Shown here: positions 26,320 through 37,400 of the stretch, one piece after another
How positions within the stretch are numbered: position 1 is the stretch's first letter
Layout: the number at the start of each line of letters is the position of its first letter
Assembly: GCA_033182465.1 (NCBI GenBank)
Contig: CP137330.1
Coordinates: 868,001 to 932,000 of the forward strand
Direction of reading: 5' to 3'
Source: Sanghuangporus weigelae
Lineage: Eukaryota; Basidiomycota; Agaricomycetes; Hymenochaetales; Hymenochaetaceae
Length of the DNA: 64,000 nt
The notes under the pieces: model-generated
Seen by the model: only the letters and a program-made list of their open reading frames with translations
Told to the model about the DNA's origin: nothing
Databases searched by the model: none
Made by a program: the position numbers and the translations under genes

Positions 26320-26700
26320 AAATGACGACGAGACAGTGATTCTGAGGTCATTCCCGGAGGAACTGACACCTCGAAAGCTCTCATGACTGGCCGGGCCGAA
26401 GGATTCGGATGCCCTTGAGGAACTGGGAGGTACGGAAGGCATCCTCGGTAGTCTGTGGACAGATCCGAAGCGTGGTCCGTCTGGATCGGCATCAAAAGGA
26501 AAGGTGCTGTCGGCTTTGTTGCTTTATTTGAAGAGCGACAGCATGTCTATGGTCAAAATATCAACCCGGCCCGGAAGACAAAATCTTTCCTTGAGCTCAT
26601 GTGGATTGCATCGAAGCAGAGGCTGCTTGTGTTACTGACTGTAGCAGCGGTGATAGCTCTTGCGCTTGGTCATTTCCAAGATTTCGGCACGGCTCGGGTA
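26320..26700 (+). pseudogene. Fragment of a PMC1/PMCA-type Ca2+-transporting P-type ATPase
   Basis: Two blocks match the N-terminal end of fungal vacuolar/plasma-membrane Ca2+-ATPases: DALEELGGTEGILGSLWTDP (about 26400-26465, cation-ATPase N-terminal region), then ERQHVYGQNINPARKTKSF, LELMWIASKQRLLVLLTVAA and VIALALGHFQDFG (about 26530-26690, the first membrane helix). The first block carries an in-frame TGA just upstream (after TPRKLS), and the two blocks are in different frames with no usable intron between them. Nothing resembling the phosphorylation loop (DKTGT) or later helices follows in the next 1.6 kb. This is a truncated and broken host gene copy of roughly 130 residues out of more than 1,000. 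The intact parent is not in this window. Confidence 0.8.
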
Positions 26701-28335
26701 TCATTTACGTGTGGTCAAAACGAGACGTGCTACATACCACAAGTCAATTCTTGTGTCAACTACGTCAGTTGCTCGAAGTTGGTCTCAAGGTTCCTAGAAA
26801 CTGATGAGTGAATTTGATAATAAACAAATTATTTGTCATCTCTGATCAGGGCTGGACGTCCATGGAATCACGGTGAGAAGAGATCTCAAATCGATGCTGT
26901 CGCTCCGACGCGTCAGAACAGAATAAAAATACTGAGACGTACCTGATACTAGACGAGTAATCTATTGAGTTGTATTTTTTCTTCGGTATATTTGTAGTGT
27001 CACGAAGCAGCCACGCAGTTAAGTGCTGAAGAATTCCATTTCGTTGATGCAAATTGCTCTGGACGAAACCATGTTCTGCAAATGTCAATGAATGATGAAA
27101 TCTCTTCGTTTAATGCATATTGGTCCAGTGATTATGCCTTGTTGCATCGAGGTTTGTTGGAACTCAAGTTAGGGGTTGAGTCGATACGAGGGTAATGACT
27201 AGCCCAGCGATTTCGGATGTAAGCCTTCGTCGACCTGAAAGAAGGCGGAAAGAGGGGAAGCGAACGCACGGAAGGAAGAACTACCGCATGAGAAGCTAGA
27301 ATGATGCAGACGACGCACGTATCGTGGAGACAACAGATGCGTCATTTTGAATCTGTAGATCGATTCATATCCTCAGGATCAAACAATCGGAAGCCTCTAT
27401 ATTTCTATCGCGTCGCGGAGATTATTCTATTCTTTTTTGGGAGAGCATACTTCCGACTCGACAACCCTCTGTCATCTCCAAAATGATCAATCACAAGTGC
27501 CAGGAACGCAAATGGTGGTTACTGTTCAGCTTTGCTCATACCGCAAACTTTGTTGTTTGGCACAGATGATGATGTTTCGAGCGCTGTGAGACGAGTGACA
27601 AACCAAAAGGAACTGTGCGAGCATCTAGATTGTAGATCTCAAGAATGTCCAGGGAAACTAGAAACGCAGTGATCATGGCGGGAGCAAAGGCCCGATCAAG
27701 TGACGATACGTCAACGCCAGAGATGGTAGATATATAGTAAATGACTGGCGTCTGCGACGGTTGACTCGTTTCGGTCTGTCCCGTCTCGATAACACCCAAT
27801 AAAAATGTCCTATTATATAGTTCTGAATAAGCTTCTGTCGTGGTTACGACTGCTGCGGAGAAGAGGAGGAGGAACGCCTTCTCTCTGTCTTATATAAATC
27901 TCGATACGGTCGAGCTCGAGGCTGAACAGACAAATACCGAAGGAAGCAAGCGTTTTCAGCGATCGAATACGTTCCTTGAGCCTTCCGAGCGAGACCATTC
28001 GCCGAAGCAGAGACCGTCTGAGATCTTGGCGGCACGAGGGCAAGGAGAGAACTTTCTTGAAATGGCAATCGTGATACATTTTGGAACGAACTCGATCAAA
28101 TTTAAATTTGAATTTACGATTGTAGTATTACTGTTAGTGGGAGTCCACATGCTAAAATCTGACCTCCTCCAGTCTCTGACGACGAGATTCCTTCCAATCT
28201 CCTTCCACTCACAGCTCTGACCCTCCTTTTGATCTTGAGCCCAATCGAGAGCCGCGCTGCTCTATCCAGCTGCGTCGACGACAACGAATGAGAGCCAAGG
28301 CAGGGCGATCGAGGAGCATCGGACACTAGCCCATC
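26701..28335. other. Intergenic, no supported gene
   Basis: Contains open frames on both strands at 27536-28220 (for example minus 27536-27799 and plus 27840-28220); none carries a domain I know. The last part upstream of 28336 should be the promoter of the DUF6533 gene. Confidence 0.4.
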
Positions 28336-30595
28336 ATGCCTGACCTTCCAGACGAGTACGTCGGCGTTGCATACTTACGGATCGCATCAATGGCCATTGG
28401 ATTATATGAGTGAGCGTTGCGGACCAATATCTTGAAGTCCGGCTCCTAACTTCCCATTGATTCGACGCTGTACATGTAGACTAATATGCACTCTCCCTGC
28501 TGAATACCGCTTTTATCGTCAACAAATTCTGCGCCGTTCATTCAGGTATGCTATACCGCTTTCCTAAGGGTGCCTTTTGTTCTCCTGACGTGGTGATTCG
28601 TGCCTACGACCGCTCACAGCCAACAATGTCTCCTCTTCATTCTCATCCGGTAGACAGCTTGCTCGATTCTTCTGACTTGGGACACGCCTAACGACCTCCT
28701 TCCCCACCTGCGTCACTAGATATGTGAGCATCGTCGTCGTGGTTCTAAGCAACGTCGGTTTCTTTGGACGCTTCTCGTCGATAGAATCGTGTCGACGGTT
28801 CATGCTCATTTCGCCCATCTTCAAAGGTGACTAAGCAACGTTGATCTTATTTCCGTATCTAGATGCTCACAGAAATGGGAGTTCAGCACTTCAGACCTTT
28901 GTTTCTCAATTGATACTTGCCTCGAGGTTCGTGTTCATCAACGAGTCCATATTGTGACTATGCTACCTGTAACTGTGTACTTACACGAGTCTTAAATCTT
29001 CGACTATGAAGAACGTACTCAATTTCGAGAAAATCGCGATGGGTATTTTGGACGATGATGGTAACACTCGGGCTTACAGTTCCAGTAAGTTTGAGTCTTC
29101 TCAACGCTTCGTCATTATTTCCGGAAAGAACTGATCTGAAATCCTTCTAGATGGAGTTCTACAGTAATATTCGCGGAAGGACGCGTGAGTAATATGTGCT
29201 TGTAGCTGTTCAGCTGGACGTGTTAGAAGATATAAATCTTGCCTACCTCTTTTTTTGTTCGCAGCCGTTCACGATCCAGTTCTCGTAAGCCAGATCTCCA
29301 TCATTCGCCACTTGTTGAACTTACTGTGCAAAAACTTTGTCCACTTTTCAGCACAAGTACGTCTGTCGATTAGGATTGTGAAGCCGATTGAGTGGATTCT
29401 CATCCTGCTTGTTGGTAGCTGCACTTCCGGGAACTCCAACTCACTTAGAATAGCATGGGTACACTATCTCGATGCTGTGATTTTTGACTTGGTTGCTATT
29501 TGCATCTCGACCGGGTACTTGTGGTCATACAGCTCTACTGCGACAAGGTCCGCATGAGATTTCAATATTCGATGATGATTCGTTGAATAACGGAATGAAT
29601 CCTTTTGTCTAACTCGCAGGATATCACATTTCGTACACAGGTATGTCCACTACTCACTGGAAGGGCACTTTTCCCTCGAAAGCTGAATGCATTTACTTGC
29701 TTGTAGATTACTATACGAAGGATTGGGATATTTTGTCATTTTGACTGGTGTGTTGCACTAGCAGTGAGCGTATCGCTCTCCTCTTCTGATCATCGCGAAA
29801 GCCGTCAACGTCTTCAATTTGGTATTGTATCTTCGCGAAGACGAAAACAACCAAGTGAGTCAACATATGCGCTTTCTACCTCCTGGGACAGTTCTTGACA
29901 AGAATGTATCCGTAGTCATCTGGGTAGGTCGTCAAATTTTAATCACTGAAGGCGCAGAATGATGTTCATTTTCTAAAAGCGCATCCTTGGGATACGTTTT
30001 GATATTCATCATGAGCCAAAGGATCCTCATTCGACAACGAGGTCCGTGTTCTCTACATTCCCATATCTAGTCCTTGACCGTGACTTACCTATCCTCGAAT
30101 ATAATCCCAAAATACAACGCAGATTATGCGGACAAGTACAACGCAGCCACTTCGCTACCAAGTACCAGCCATCAAGTCTCCGTTTCTCGTCGACTCGATA
30201 CGACACGCGAGATAAACGAAGCGCTCCGTTCCCAATTCGATCACGACTCATCCCAAGGAGGGATCCTCGATTCGTTTGGGAGCAAACAATCCGTACCCGG
30301 TCCTCCAAGCTGGTATCAGGCCCCGCTAAGCCCCACGAGCGAGTGTTCTCAGTCTTCTCATTTACCGAGAACAGAGATGAAATCGGGTGACGTTGGGTTG
30401 GATTCAAGACGACAGCAGGGAGCGGAACACAGTGGGACTGCGGTGCGATATGAAGCGGAATCTGGACTCGACGTGGAAGTACGTGTCGAACGGACCGTCT
30501 CCGTTCAGAGGATTCCGACTGCCGTCGCTTTGGGGCGGGAAAACTACCGAAAACCGCGAGTTACGTGGGAGCAATGGCCCGTACCGGAGCGCTGA
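28336..30595 (+). CDS. DUF6533-family seven-helix membrane protein (copy 1)
   Basis: Basidiomycete family of unknown function with a receptor-like seven-helix layout. Start ATG 28336 (MPDLPDEYVGVAYLRIASMA). Spliced blocks in order: YELICTLPAEYRFYRQQILR; RYVSIVVVVLSNVGFFGRF; ALQTFVSQLILASRTYSISR; SRWVFWTMMVTLGLTVPMEF; YSNIRGRT; NSNSLRIAWVHYLDAVIFDL with VAICISTGYLW; LLYEGLGYFVILTGVLH; NVFNLVLYLREDEN; ASLGYVLIFIMSQRILIRQR. The C-terminal cytoplasmic tail (about 30074-30595) is Ser-rich and ends KPRVTWEQWPVPER. About ten introns; junctions around 29220-29340 and 29760-29830 are not fully settled. It differs clearly from copies 2 and 3, which form a closer pair. No ligand or partner is known for the family; a sensor role is inference from topology. 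Confidence 0.8.
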
Positions 30596-30789
30596 GCCTG
30601 TCAGCGAAGGCGGGATGCACGAGTTCATTGGTATGTTTATCTTTTGGTAGTCGTCAAGCACGTAGGATGGCATTGATCGACATTTTACATAGTACTCATT
30701 ATTCATGTAACGATATTTCTGCATCTATCTAAGCTATTCTTTCGTGTATTTTGTACAGCTCTCACAAAAGCATATATTGTTTGAATACA

Positions 30790-31008
30790 AGCGCACATGA
30801 TTGGCCGAGACGGGCCTGGTTTTTATCTCGGTTCGTCTATGGGCATCTGATGGGTGAAATATGGGAAGAGCAGGTCAGGTTCAAGAGGGCCGCTGTGGCT
30901 GTTCGAGCAACCGCATTGAGACTGAGGGAGATGGAGGTAAATGGACCAGACAATAACAAGGTTCCTGTCAACGCCCGGAGATGGGTCAACCTTGCCCACT
31001 TCGGTGCC
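30790..31008 (+). pseudogene. C-terminal scrap of a TPR-CHAT protease gene
   Basis: The frame reads FVYGHLMGE, EEQVRFKRAAVAVRATALRL and NARRWVNLAHFGA, matching the extreme C-terminus of the CHAT protein at 41550-45198 (AAAAVREAALHLRS, TERWVNLVHIGA). Only about the last 70 residues remain; both catalytic residues and all TPRs are absent. The original stop after the terminal Ala is lost and the frame runs on to 31122. It lies about 200 bp downstream of DUF6533 copy 1, the same kind of neighbour that the full CHAT gene has. It is a dead fragment of a former gene copy. Confidence 0.8.
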
Positions 31009-31472
31009 CGATTACTTTCGACGACTTCTTTCTTACACAGTATATACCACTTTAGAGGATTACATCGGTTATTCTCTTACTATGTCACTGCTGTCTTTCG
31101 GACTTTCGTCCGTGCTTTCTAACTGTATTTCATTGTTGTCTGCATGCTGTTGGCTTGGAGGTAGAATTACTAGAATTTGCTGTCTCGGATCTCTAACTAT
31201 ATAAACTCGCCTGTGAATATTTTGACTGCCTTGGTACTTTTCTCAACGTCGTCTACCTTATGAAAAGACTCTCCACGAGAACGCCGGATATTGAGGTCAG
31301 GTTCTTCTTGTCAGCTGAGATAGTCTGTCACTCAGTAACTCGGCATCCCTCTGTTCTGTAATGAACAAACTCTTGCAAGAAAAGCATAGAAAGTGAAATA
31401 ATTCTTCTCAAAGACACTGTAAGTCCGAGGCAAGCAGAATAGTGCTGATAGGGTCTGTAAGTCCAGTCGACC

Positions 31473-31660
31473 GAGATGAGTCTCTCTCTCTTCTCGTTCT
31501 CGAGTAAGAATGATGCCCGCTCGGTCTTCCAGTAGATCCGTTCGTCTCCGCCAGACAAGCGTTAGCACGAGATCATCCTGATAACCAAATCAAAGTGGAG
31601 CAGAGACTCCATGGACATTTGAACATGCCCGTGAACATGAACGTGCAAGAATCAGATTTC
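31473..31660. repeat. Duplicated segment, copy A
   Basis: Direct repeat of 32745-32937, by eye about 80% identical, sharing long runs such as TCGGTCTTCCAGTAGATCCG and GCGTTAGCACGA. On the minus strand both copies keep the reading TDLLEDR(A/P)GII. Not recognised as a known element. Confidence 0.75.
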
Positions 31661-32232
31661 CATGCAGAAAAGAATTGGACTAGATGATTCACGCCTTTCG
31701 TACACTCACATCGATGATAGTCGGAAGTGACACTCTGATAAGTTCGAGTAGCTTTAGCAGTGCGTATGATGGAGATGTGACTTGGAGGACGAGATATGAA
31801 ATGGCCCGTGAAGGAAACTTTAGAGTGAGCCCTAATCCCTAATGCAACATTCGAGTATGGAATGAGAGATGACTATGTAGTATGAACTTACTCTCACGCA
31901 AAATAACGATTCAATAGTAAGATGGATCTTGATTCATAAATCACTGCATGTCTACTTTTTAAATCCGACTCCGAGTGCTTCCAGGTATCTACTGTATCTG
32001 TCCGAGTCTGGCTCGAAAAAAACAAGACATTAGCACTAGTGATCAATAGCCCAGTCCTCCCATAACGTGGCGTCCAAGTCGATCTTCAAAGGGTCTGTAT
32101 TCATATTTGCTATAAGAACGGAGAGATGGCGAGAAGAAAACGAAACAGAGAAGAGAGGAAGAAGTAGAGCGAAGGCTGCGCGTAAATAAGGTTTGTTTAC
32201 ATACTTTACCACTATAGATAAGATAATTTGGA

Positions 32233-32256
32233 GGGCAGGGCAGGGCAGGGCAGGGC
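32233..32256. repeat. GGGCA pentanucleotide microsatellite
   Basis: About five tandem GGGCA units in non-coding DNA. Confidence 0.85.
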
Positions 32257-32744
32257 GAGATGTTGATTCTGAAAGCGCATGAATTCACAAGAAGGTTTTC
32301 GAGTCTGTAATGAGGATAATGATGATTGTTAGTCTAATCAATTGAGATGAATGTCGATTTACGACTCGGTCTTCATCTGGCTCCGTTCGTACCCGTTGAT
32401 CCAGTAACAATGCGTCTGAAACAAAGCATCACGTCAATATCTACATGAAGCTCTGAGGAACGATCAAGACTCACAATTCAGTGCACGCTAGTCGTCCGAC
32501 TCGGGCACCGTCTATGTACATATTCCTTTCACAACCAGGATGAACGAGAGAGAGATTCATTTCGGCGTGTTTGTGTAGTCTCATGGAAATCGGAGAAGGA
32601 GTCGTCAGAATAACAGAATGGATCAAAGGAGATATAGAGTATACGGCGCAAGGCATAACATGACATGTCTTGCGGCTCTGAGTTTGGCTCGCGATTGATA
32701 GTAAGTACTAGTACTAGTGTTAGTCGTAGGGACCGCTAGTCCTA

Positions 32745-32937
32745 TCAACCGAGATGAATCACTTTCGCCTCGTTCTCGAGTAAGAATATTAATGATGCCC
32801 GGTCGGTCTTCCAGTAGATCCGTCCATCTCCGCCAAAGTAGCGTTAGCACGACATCAACCCGATAGCTAAATCGAAGTGGAGCGAAGTGTCCATGGACAT
32901 GAGCATGAGCACGAGCACGAGCATGAATGTGCAAGAG
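32745..32937. repeat. Duplicated segment, copy B
   Basis: Second copy of the segment at 31473-31660, same orientation, about 1.27 kb further on. It carries a 6-nt in-frame difference (ATTAAT) and a run of imperfect GAGCAC/GAGCAT repeats at about 32899-32930. Confidence 0.75.
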
Positions 32938-33686
32938 CCAGGAATCCACATAGGTTAGATAAGATGATCTGATGAAGAGCAGATATGAAGACGAAGAATG
33001 TGTACGGGTAGCGAAGCGATATGAAATAAACGACGCAAGGCTTAAGGTAAATGAAAGAGTGGGAGAAGAGAAGGGAAGGGAAGAACAGAGCGATCGATCA
33101 TGAAGAACAGCGTAAGTGAAGAGCGATACTGCAATGTAATGATAAGTTAGCACTACGAACAGAGAGATATTAAGTAAAGTGCCGTTAATTAAGTACGGAT
33201 TAAGGTAACATTAAGGTAATGTCGAGCGTACACATGTTGTACTATGGATGAAAAGAGGATAGATTGCGTCCTTGGTCTTGTTTGCTTGTTACCCCAGACC
33301 TTCTGGAAGGCGTGCACGGGGACATAAGAGCAGCAGCACGCATCAACGGAGAAATAGTATTAGTATTATTAGTGACGGTAGATTCCAATAGCCCCAGGTT
33401 ATCAAGCCAAATGAAGCGAAGGGAGATGGCAAAGTCCGAAGACAGGCATGCTCAGTTCAGACCAGACAAGTTCTTCTGACACAAGCACGCATGTCGGGGA
33501 GATGTGGAGCTATAAAAGGGCGGGAAGTCACATATAGATAGAATAGAACAAATGTAGTTATTAGTTAAACTAGTTGATATTAATCCACGTTCCTGGGCCT
33601 CATTCGAGGCTTTCAAACTCAGACTCAGACTCAGAGGTTAAGCTAGAAGGACACGAGAGAGGCGTCGGGTGAGAGCCAGAAGGGTA

Positions 33687-33705
33687 CAGACAGACAGACA
33701 GACAG
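33687..33705. repeat. CAGA tetranucleotide microsatellite
   Basis: About five tandem CAGA units in non-coding DNA. Confidence 0.85.
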
Positions 33706-33959
33706 TGGGGGGCACAGAGCGGACTCGGGATGACCAGTACGGTTAAGTCGATACAGTACGTAGCATATGCCAATCGATGCGAGCGAGGCTTTACGGCTAT
33801 GCTCATTCGAAGCGTGTACTTACTTCCGAGGGGGGGACGTTTCGGATCTTCTCGTTCTTTTTCATTTGCTTGCGTTAGTCTTGAGAAGTTTAGGCGTTAA
33901 GGAGGAGGAGCAGGGTTAGTATGTAGGCTGTTTAGCATGAGGACAGACGGGCGATGTTG

Positions 33960-33986
33960 GTTGGATGGATGGATGGATGGACGGAC
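33960..33986. repeat. GGAT tetranucleotide microsatellite
   Basis: Tandem GGAT units degenerating to GGAC at the right end; non-coding. Confidence 0.85.
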
Positions 33987-34483
33987 GTGACGGCGAAAGG
34001 CGATACCGGCGGCGAAAGGCAGGCCAATGGCGATGGCGATGGCCGGCCAGTGGCGACTTGACTTGTTTGCATCTGACAGGCAGCTAAGAAATAAATAAAT
34101 AAAATGAAAATTTCCAAATATGTCAGAATTGTCATTTGTGTTCGATTCCGGTCATGGCACTCTTTCTCAATCGCTTGTGGTCCGTTGGGCGTTGGCCGAA
34201 CGACTTGGGCGACGTGATGGACGTCCAGGTCGAAGTGTTGACGGCGTCGCGACGAAGCGACCGAGTGTAAAGCAAGAAAGTCGCTGCCAGTTGTGATGAG
34301 CGCGTGCAGCAAGTCGCGTCTCTCTTCGCTTCCATCTTTGACACTCCCCATCAGCTCACCCACCCACCTCCTCCTTAGCTCTTCCTTTTTATTTTATTTT
34401 CATTTCTCTTCTTCTTTCTCTTGAACCACCACCATCGCATCTCCCTCTCCCCCCTCATTTCTTCTCTTGCGTTGTCGGATACG

Positions 34484-37400
34484 ATGGTCTCCGCTCGACG
34501 TGCACCAAAGCCTCCACCCGCCGAGGTCGTCTACGATGACCGCGTCCCGCCCTCCACCTCCGCCTCCTTCGCAGACCCAGCAGCCGAGCGCGAGAGGCTG
34601 CTTAACTCCGACGACCCGCTCACCCGTGCACTAGCCCCGCCGCCGAACGAGACGGCGCAGCAGCGTGCAGCGCGTCTCGCAGCCGCGGCCGAGGCCAAAC
34701 GCATCTCTGACATGATTGATGAGGAGCTGGCGCGCCAGCGTGCAGCGGAGAAGAAGGGCCAGCGGCCTGTCAAGATCCTCCTCCTCGGTAAGCGTCTTTA
34801 GCCCTCTGTTGAGCTGGCTGGAAAGTTGCTGATACATGCATACAATGTACATCTGTGTACAGGACAAAGCGAATCTGGTGCGTACCCGTTCCTGCTATCG
34901 GTTTTTTTTCCTTTTCTTTTCTGTTGCTGGGTGCAACGCAATGACCGAGCGCTTCGGCATATGCTTCCCAATTTCTTCTGCATCCCAATAATGTCTTGAA
35001 CATCGGAAATCTTACTTCCTCCTCAGGCAAATCGACTACTCTCAAGAGTGAGTTTCTCAATTGTCCTTCGGAGCCTTTTCTATACTAGACTCGGCTTCTT
35101 TTTGTCATTTGACAGATTTCCAATTAATGAACTCCCCAAAGGCGTTCCGCGCGGAGCGTCTCTCCTGGCGCGCAGTCGTGCAGCTCAACATCGTGCGCTC
35201 TGTACGACTCATCCTCGACGCCGTGGCAGATGCAGCGGAAGCGCAGGGTCTCTCCCTCGACGCGTCGTCCGCGGCGGGATCGGAGTCCGGATCGACACCG
35301 GGCACGCCCACTGACAAACAACACTTACCTCCATCACCTCAGACGAGAAATGGCAATGGGAACGGGAACGGAATTATATCCCCGACGCAGGACTGCTATA
35401 ACCTGATAACACCCGCGCATGTTGCCCTGCGCAGACGATTGCTTCCGCTACTAGACGCGGAGGCAACGCTTCTCGCGCGACTGATGCCCGTTGCTGCCGC
35501 TACGGGCACATCGTTAAGGGAAATTGAGAATCCACACGCGACGACCAGTTCGTCGAGCGGCTCAGCTCCGAACTCAGTTAAGGGAGGGAAGGGAGGGAGA
35601 AACTCACGTGAGTGCAGTTAGCAAGCAGGTAGCTTTTGAAATTGATGGCATTGGTTAACATGTTAGCGAGTGACTCTGCTTCGAAACTTGCGGAAAGTAA
35701 TGGATCGAGTCCGACGACGGGGACTGCACCTGCAACAGCAGGAACAAAGGAGGTCTCCGTTTTTGCAGGTTCGGCGTGGAAGACGGCGTTCACGAAGGTG
35801 CTTGGAGCAGGGCGGAATGGATCCGGGAAAGGTATGTAATTACCTTTCTCGTTTTAATCTTCATTGACGTCTCTTTAGGTGGTGTTGGAGAGGATGGAAT
35901 AGACTGGAGTGACGAACGCGATCCGACGCGCGTGCTTGCTGCATGCGGTGCGGATCTTCGTGCATTATGGTCAGACGCGAGGATACGAGCGCTGTTAAGC
36001 CGTAATAAGTTGCGGTTGGAGGAAATGCCTGGATTGTAAGTAGCATCTTCATCAAACTGTGAAGTCGAGTACGCTCATGCTAGTCACGCCAGCTTTCTCG
36101 ATTCACTCGATCGAATAACAAAAATCGATTATGTGCCCACAGACGGTACGTGCCTCTTTTACCTTATCGAGTAACCCGCCGCCATCTACAACTTCTGTTA
36201 TGATCGTCCTGTCACACCCGACAGATGACATTTTGAAAGCCCGGCTCAAAACCCTCGGAGTCACGGAGTACAGATTCACGATGAAAGCGGGTATGTCACA
36301 CCATCTCCCTGATTTGAATTCTGACTGATGAGTGGACGAAAAGGAAACGCTGTGAGCCATGATTGGCGAGTGTATGACGTCGGGGGGCAACGATCGTTGG
36401 TGAGCTTCTTTCTCGCCTTAGTGACGCGGTACTATCAGGCACTCATTCCCTATTCTCTCTGGACAGCGGGGTATGTCACCTTGAGTTCTTTCTGTCAAGA
36501 TAAAATTATGGAACGTTGAATTTGAATAGCCGCATGGGTCCCGTTCTTCGACGATATGAACGCGATCATCTTCCTTGCTCCGATAAGCTGTTTCGACCAA
36601 GTACTTATGGAGGATAACAGCGTCAATCGACTCGTGCGTCTTTCGTCAGAGTATAGTTCTAACCTCACCACCTTTGCTTTCTGTTGTCGTATACAGGAGG
36701 ATAGCGTCCTCCTCTGGAAGAGCGTCGTCTCAAATCAACTACTCGCAAAAACAAATCTCGTGCTGTTCTTGAACAAATGCGACGTGCTACGCGCCAAGCT
36801 GCGTGCGGGGATCCGACTAGGGAAGTATGTGATTAGCTACGGGGACCGACCGAATGACTTTGAGCACGCGAGTGAATGTGAGTTTCTTTTCTTCTTTCTC
36901 AGCTGCGTCACTTGACTTTGTTCTACATAGACCTCCGCCGTAAATTTTATAATATTCATCACGAGCACTCGCCAGAGCCGCGCCAATTTTATAGTCACTT
37001 TACGTCTGTCACGGTGCGTCACGTCGCGTTTTAGTTGTTCTATTTTTATTTTCCTTTACTTTTTATTTTATTTTTCTATTGTTTCCTTCACTTTTCGACA
37101 ATTCTGTTTTCCATCTTTTTGGTGCTCATCTATCCACCGCCGAAGGCTTCCTCCTTGCATAACGACGCCACTCTAATATCATAGGGGCACGGAAGGTGTT
37201 GTGGTTTTTACCAAAACCGTCGTGCAATCTTCCTATCATTGTTCACTGTCCTGGAGTTTTTTGGAGTCGAGGATTCATTAATCCTAATTTGTGCTCATCC
37301 CTTGATTCATGAGTTGTTCAACGTGTTTTTCGTTCTACAACTTTTTCTTTCTTTGCACGCTTTGCCCTTGAGTTTGACACTCTCCGGCGGATCCTTTCTC

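Larger units (their letters stand above)
31009..34483. other. Gene-free tract upstream of G-alpha 2
   Basis: About 3.5 kb without a supported gene. It holds two diverged copies of an about 190 bp segment and several simple repeats, listed separately. The last 110 bp (about 34370-34483) are strongly CT-rich, typical of a fungal core promoter and leader, and belong to the G-alpha 2 gene. A minus frame at 33932-34363 and one at 32623-33153 have no recognisable domain; the latter lacks an ATG near its start. Confidence 0.5.

Noticed and set aside
32623-33153. Minus-strand open frame of 176 codons
   Set aside because: It begins with GTG and has no ATG near its start; composition reflects local repeats. 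Only the duplicated core looks conserved, reported as a repeat.
33932-34363. Minus-strand frame of 143 codons upstream of G-alpha 2
   Set aside because: Lies in what must be the G-alpha 2 promoter, spans a GGAT microsatellite, and has no domain.
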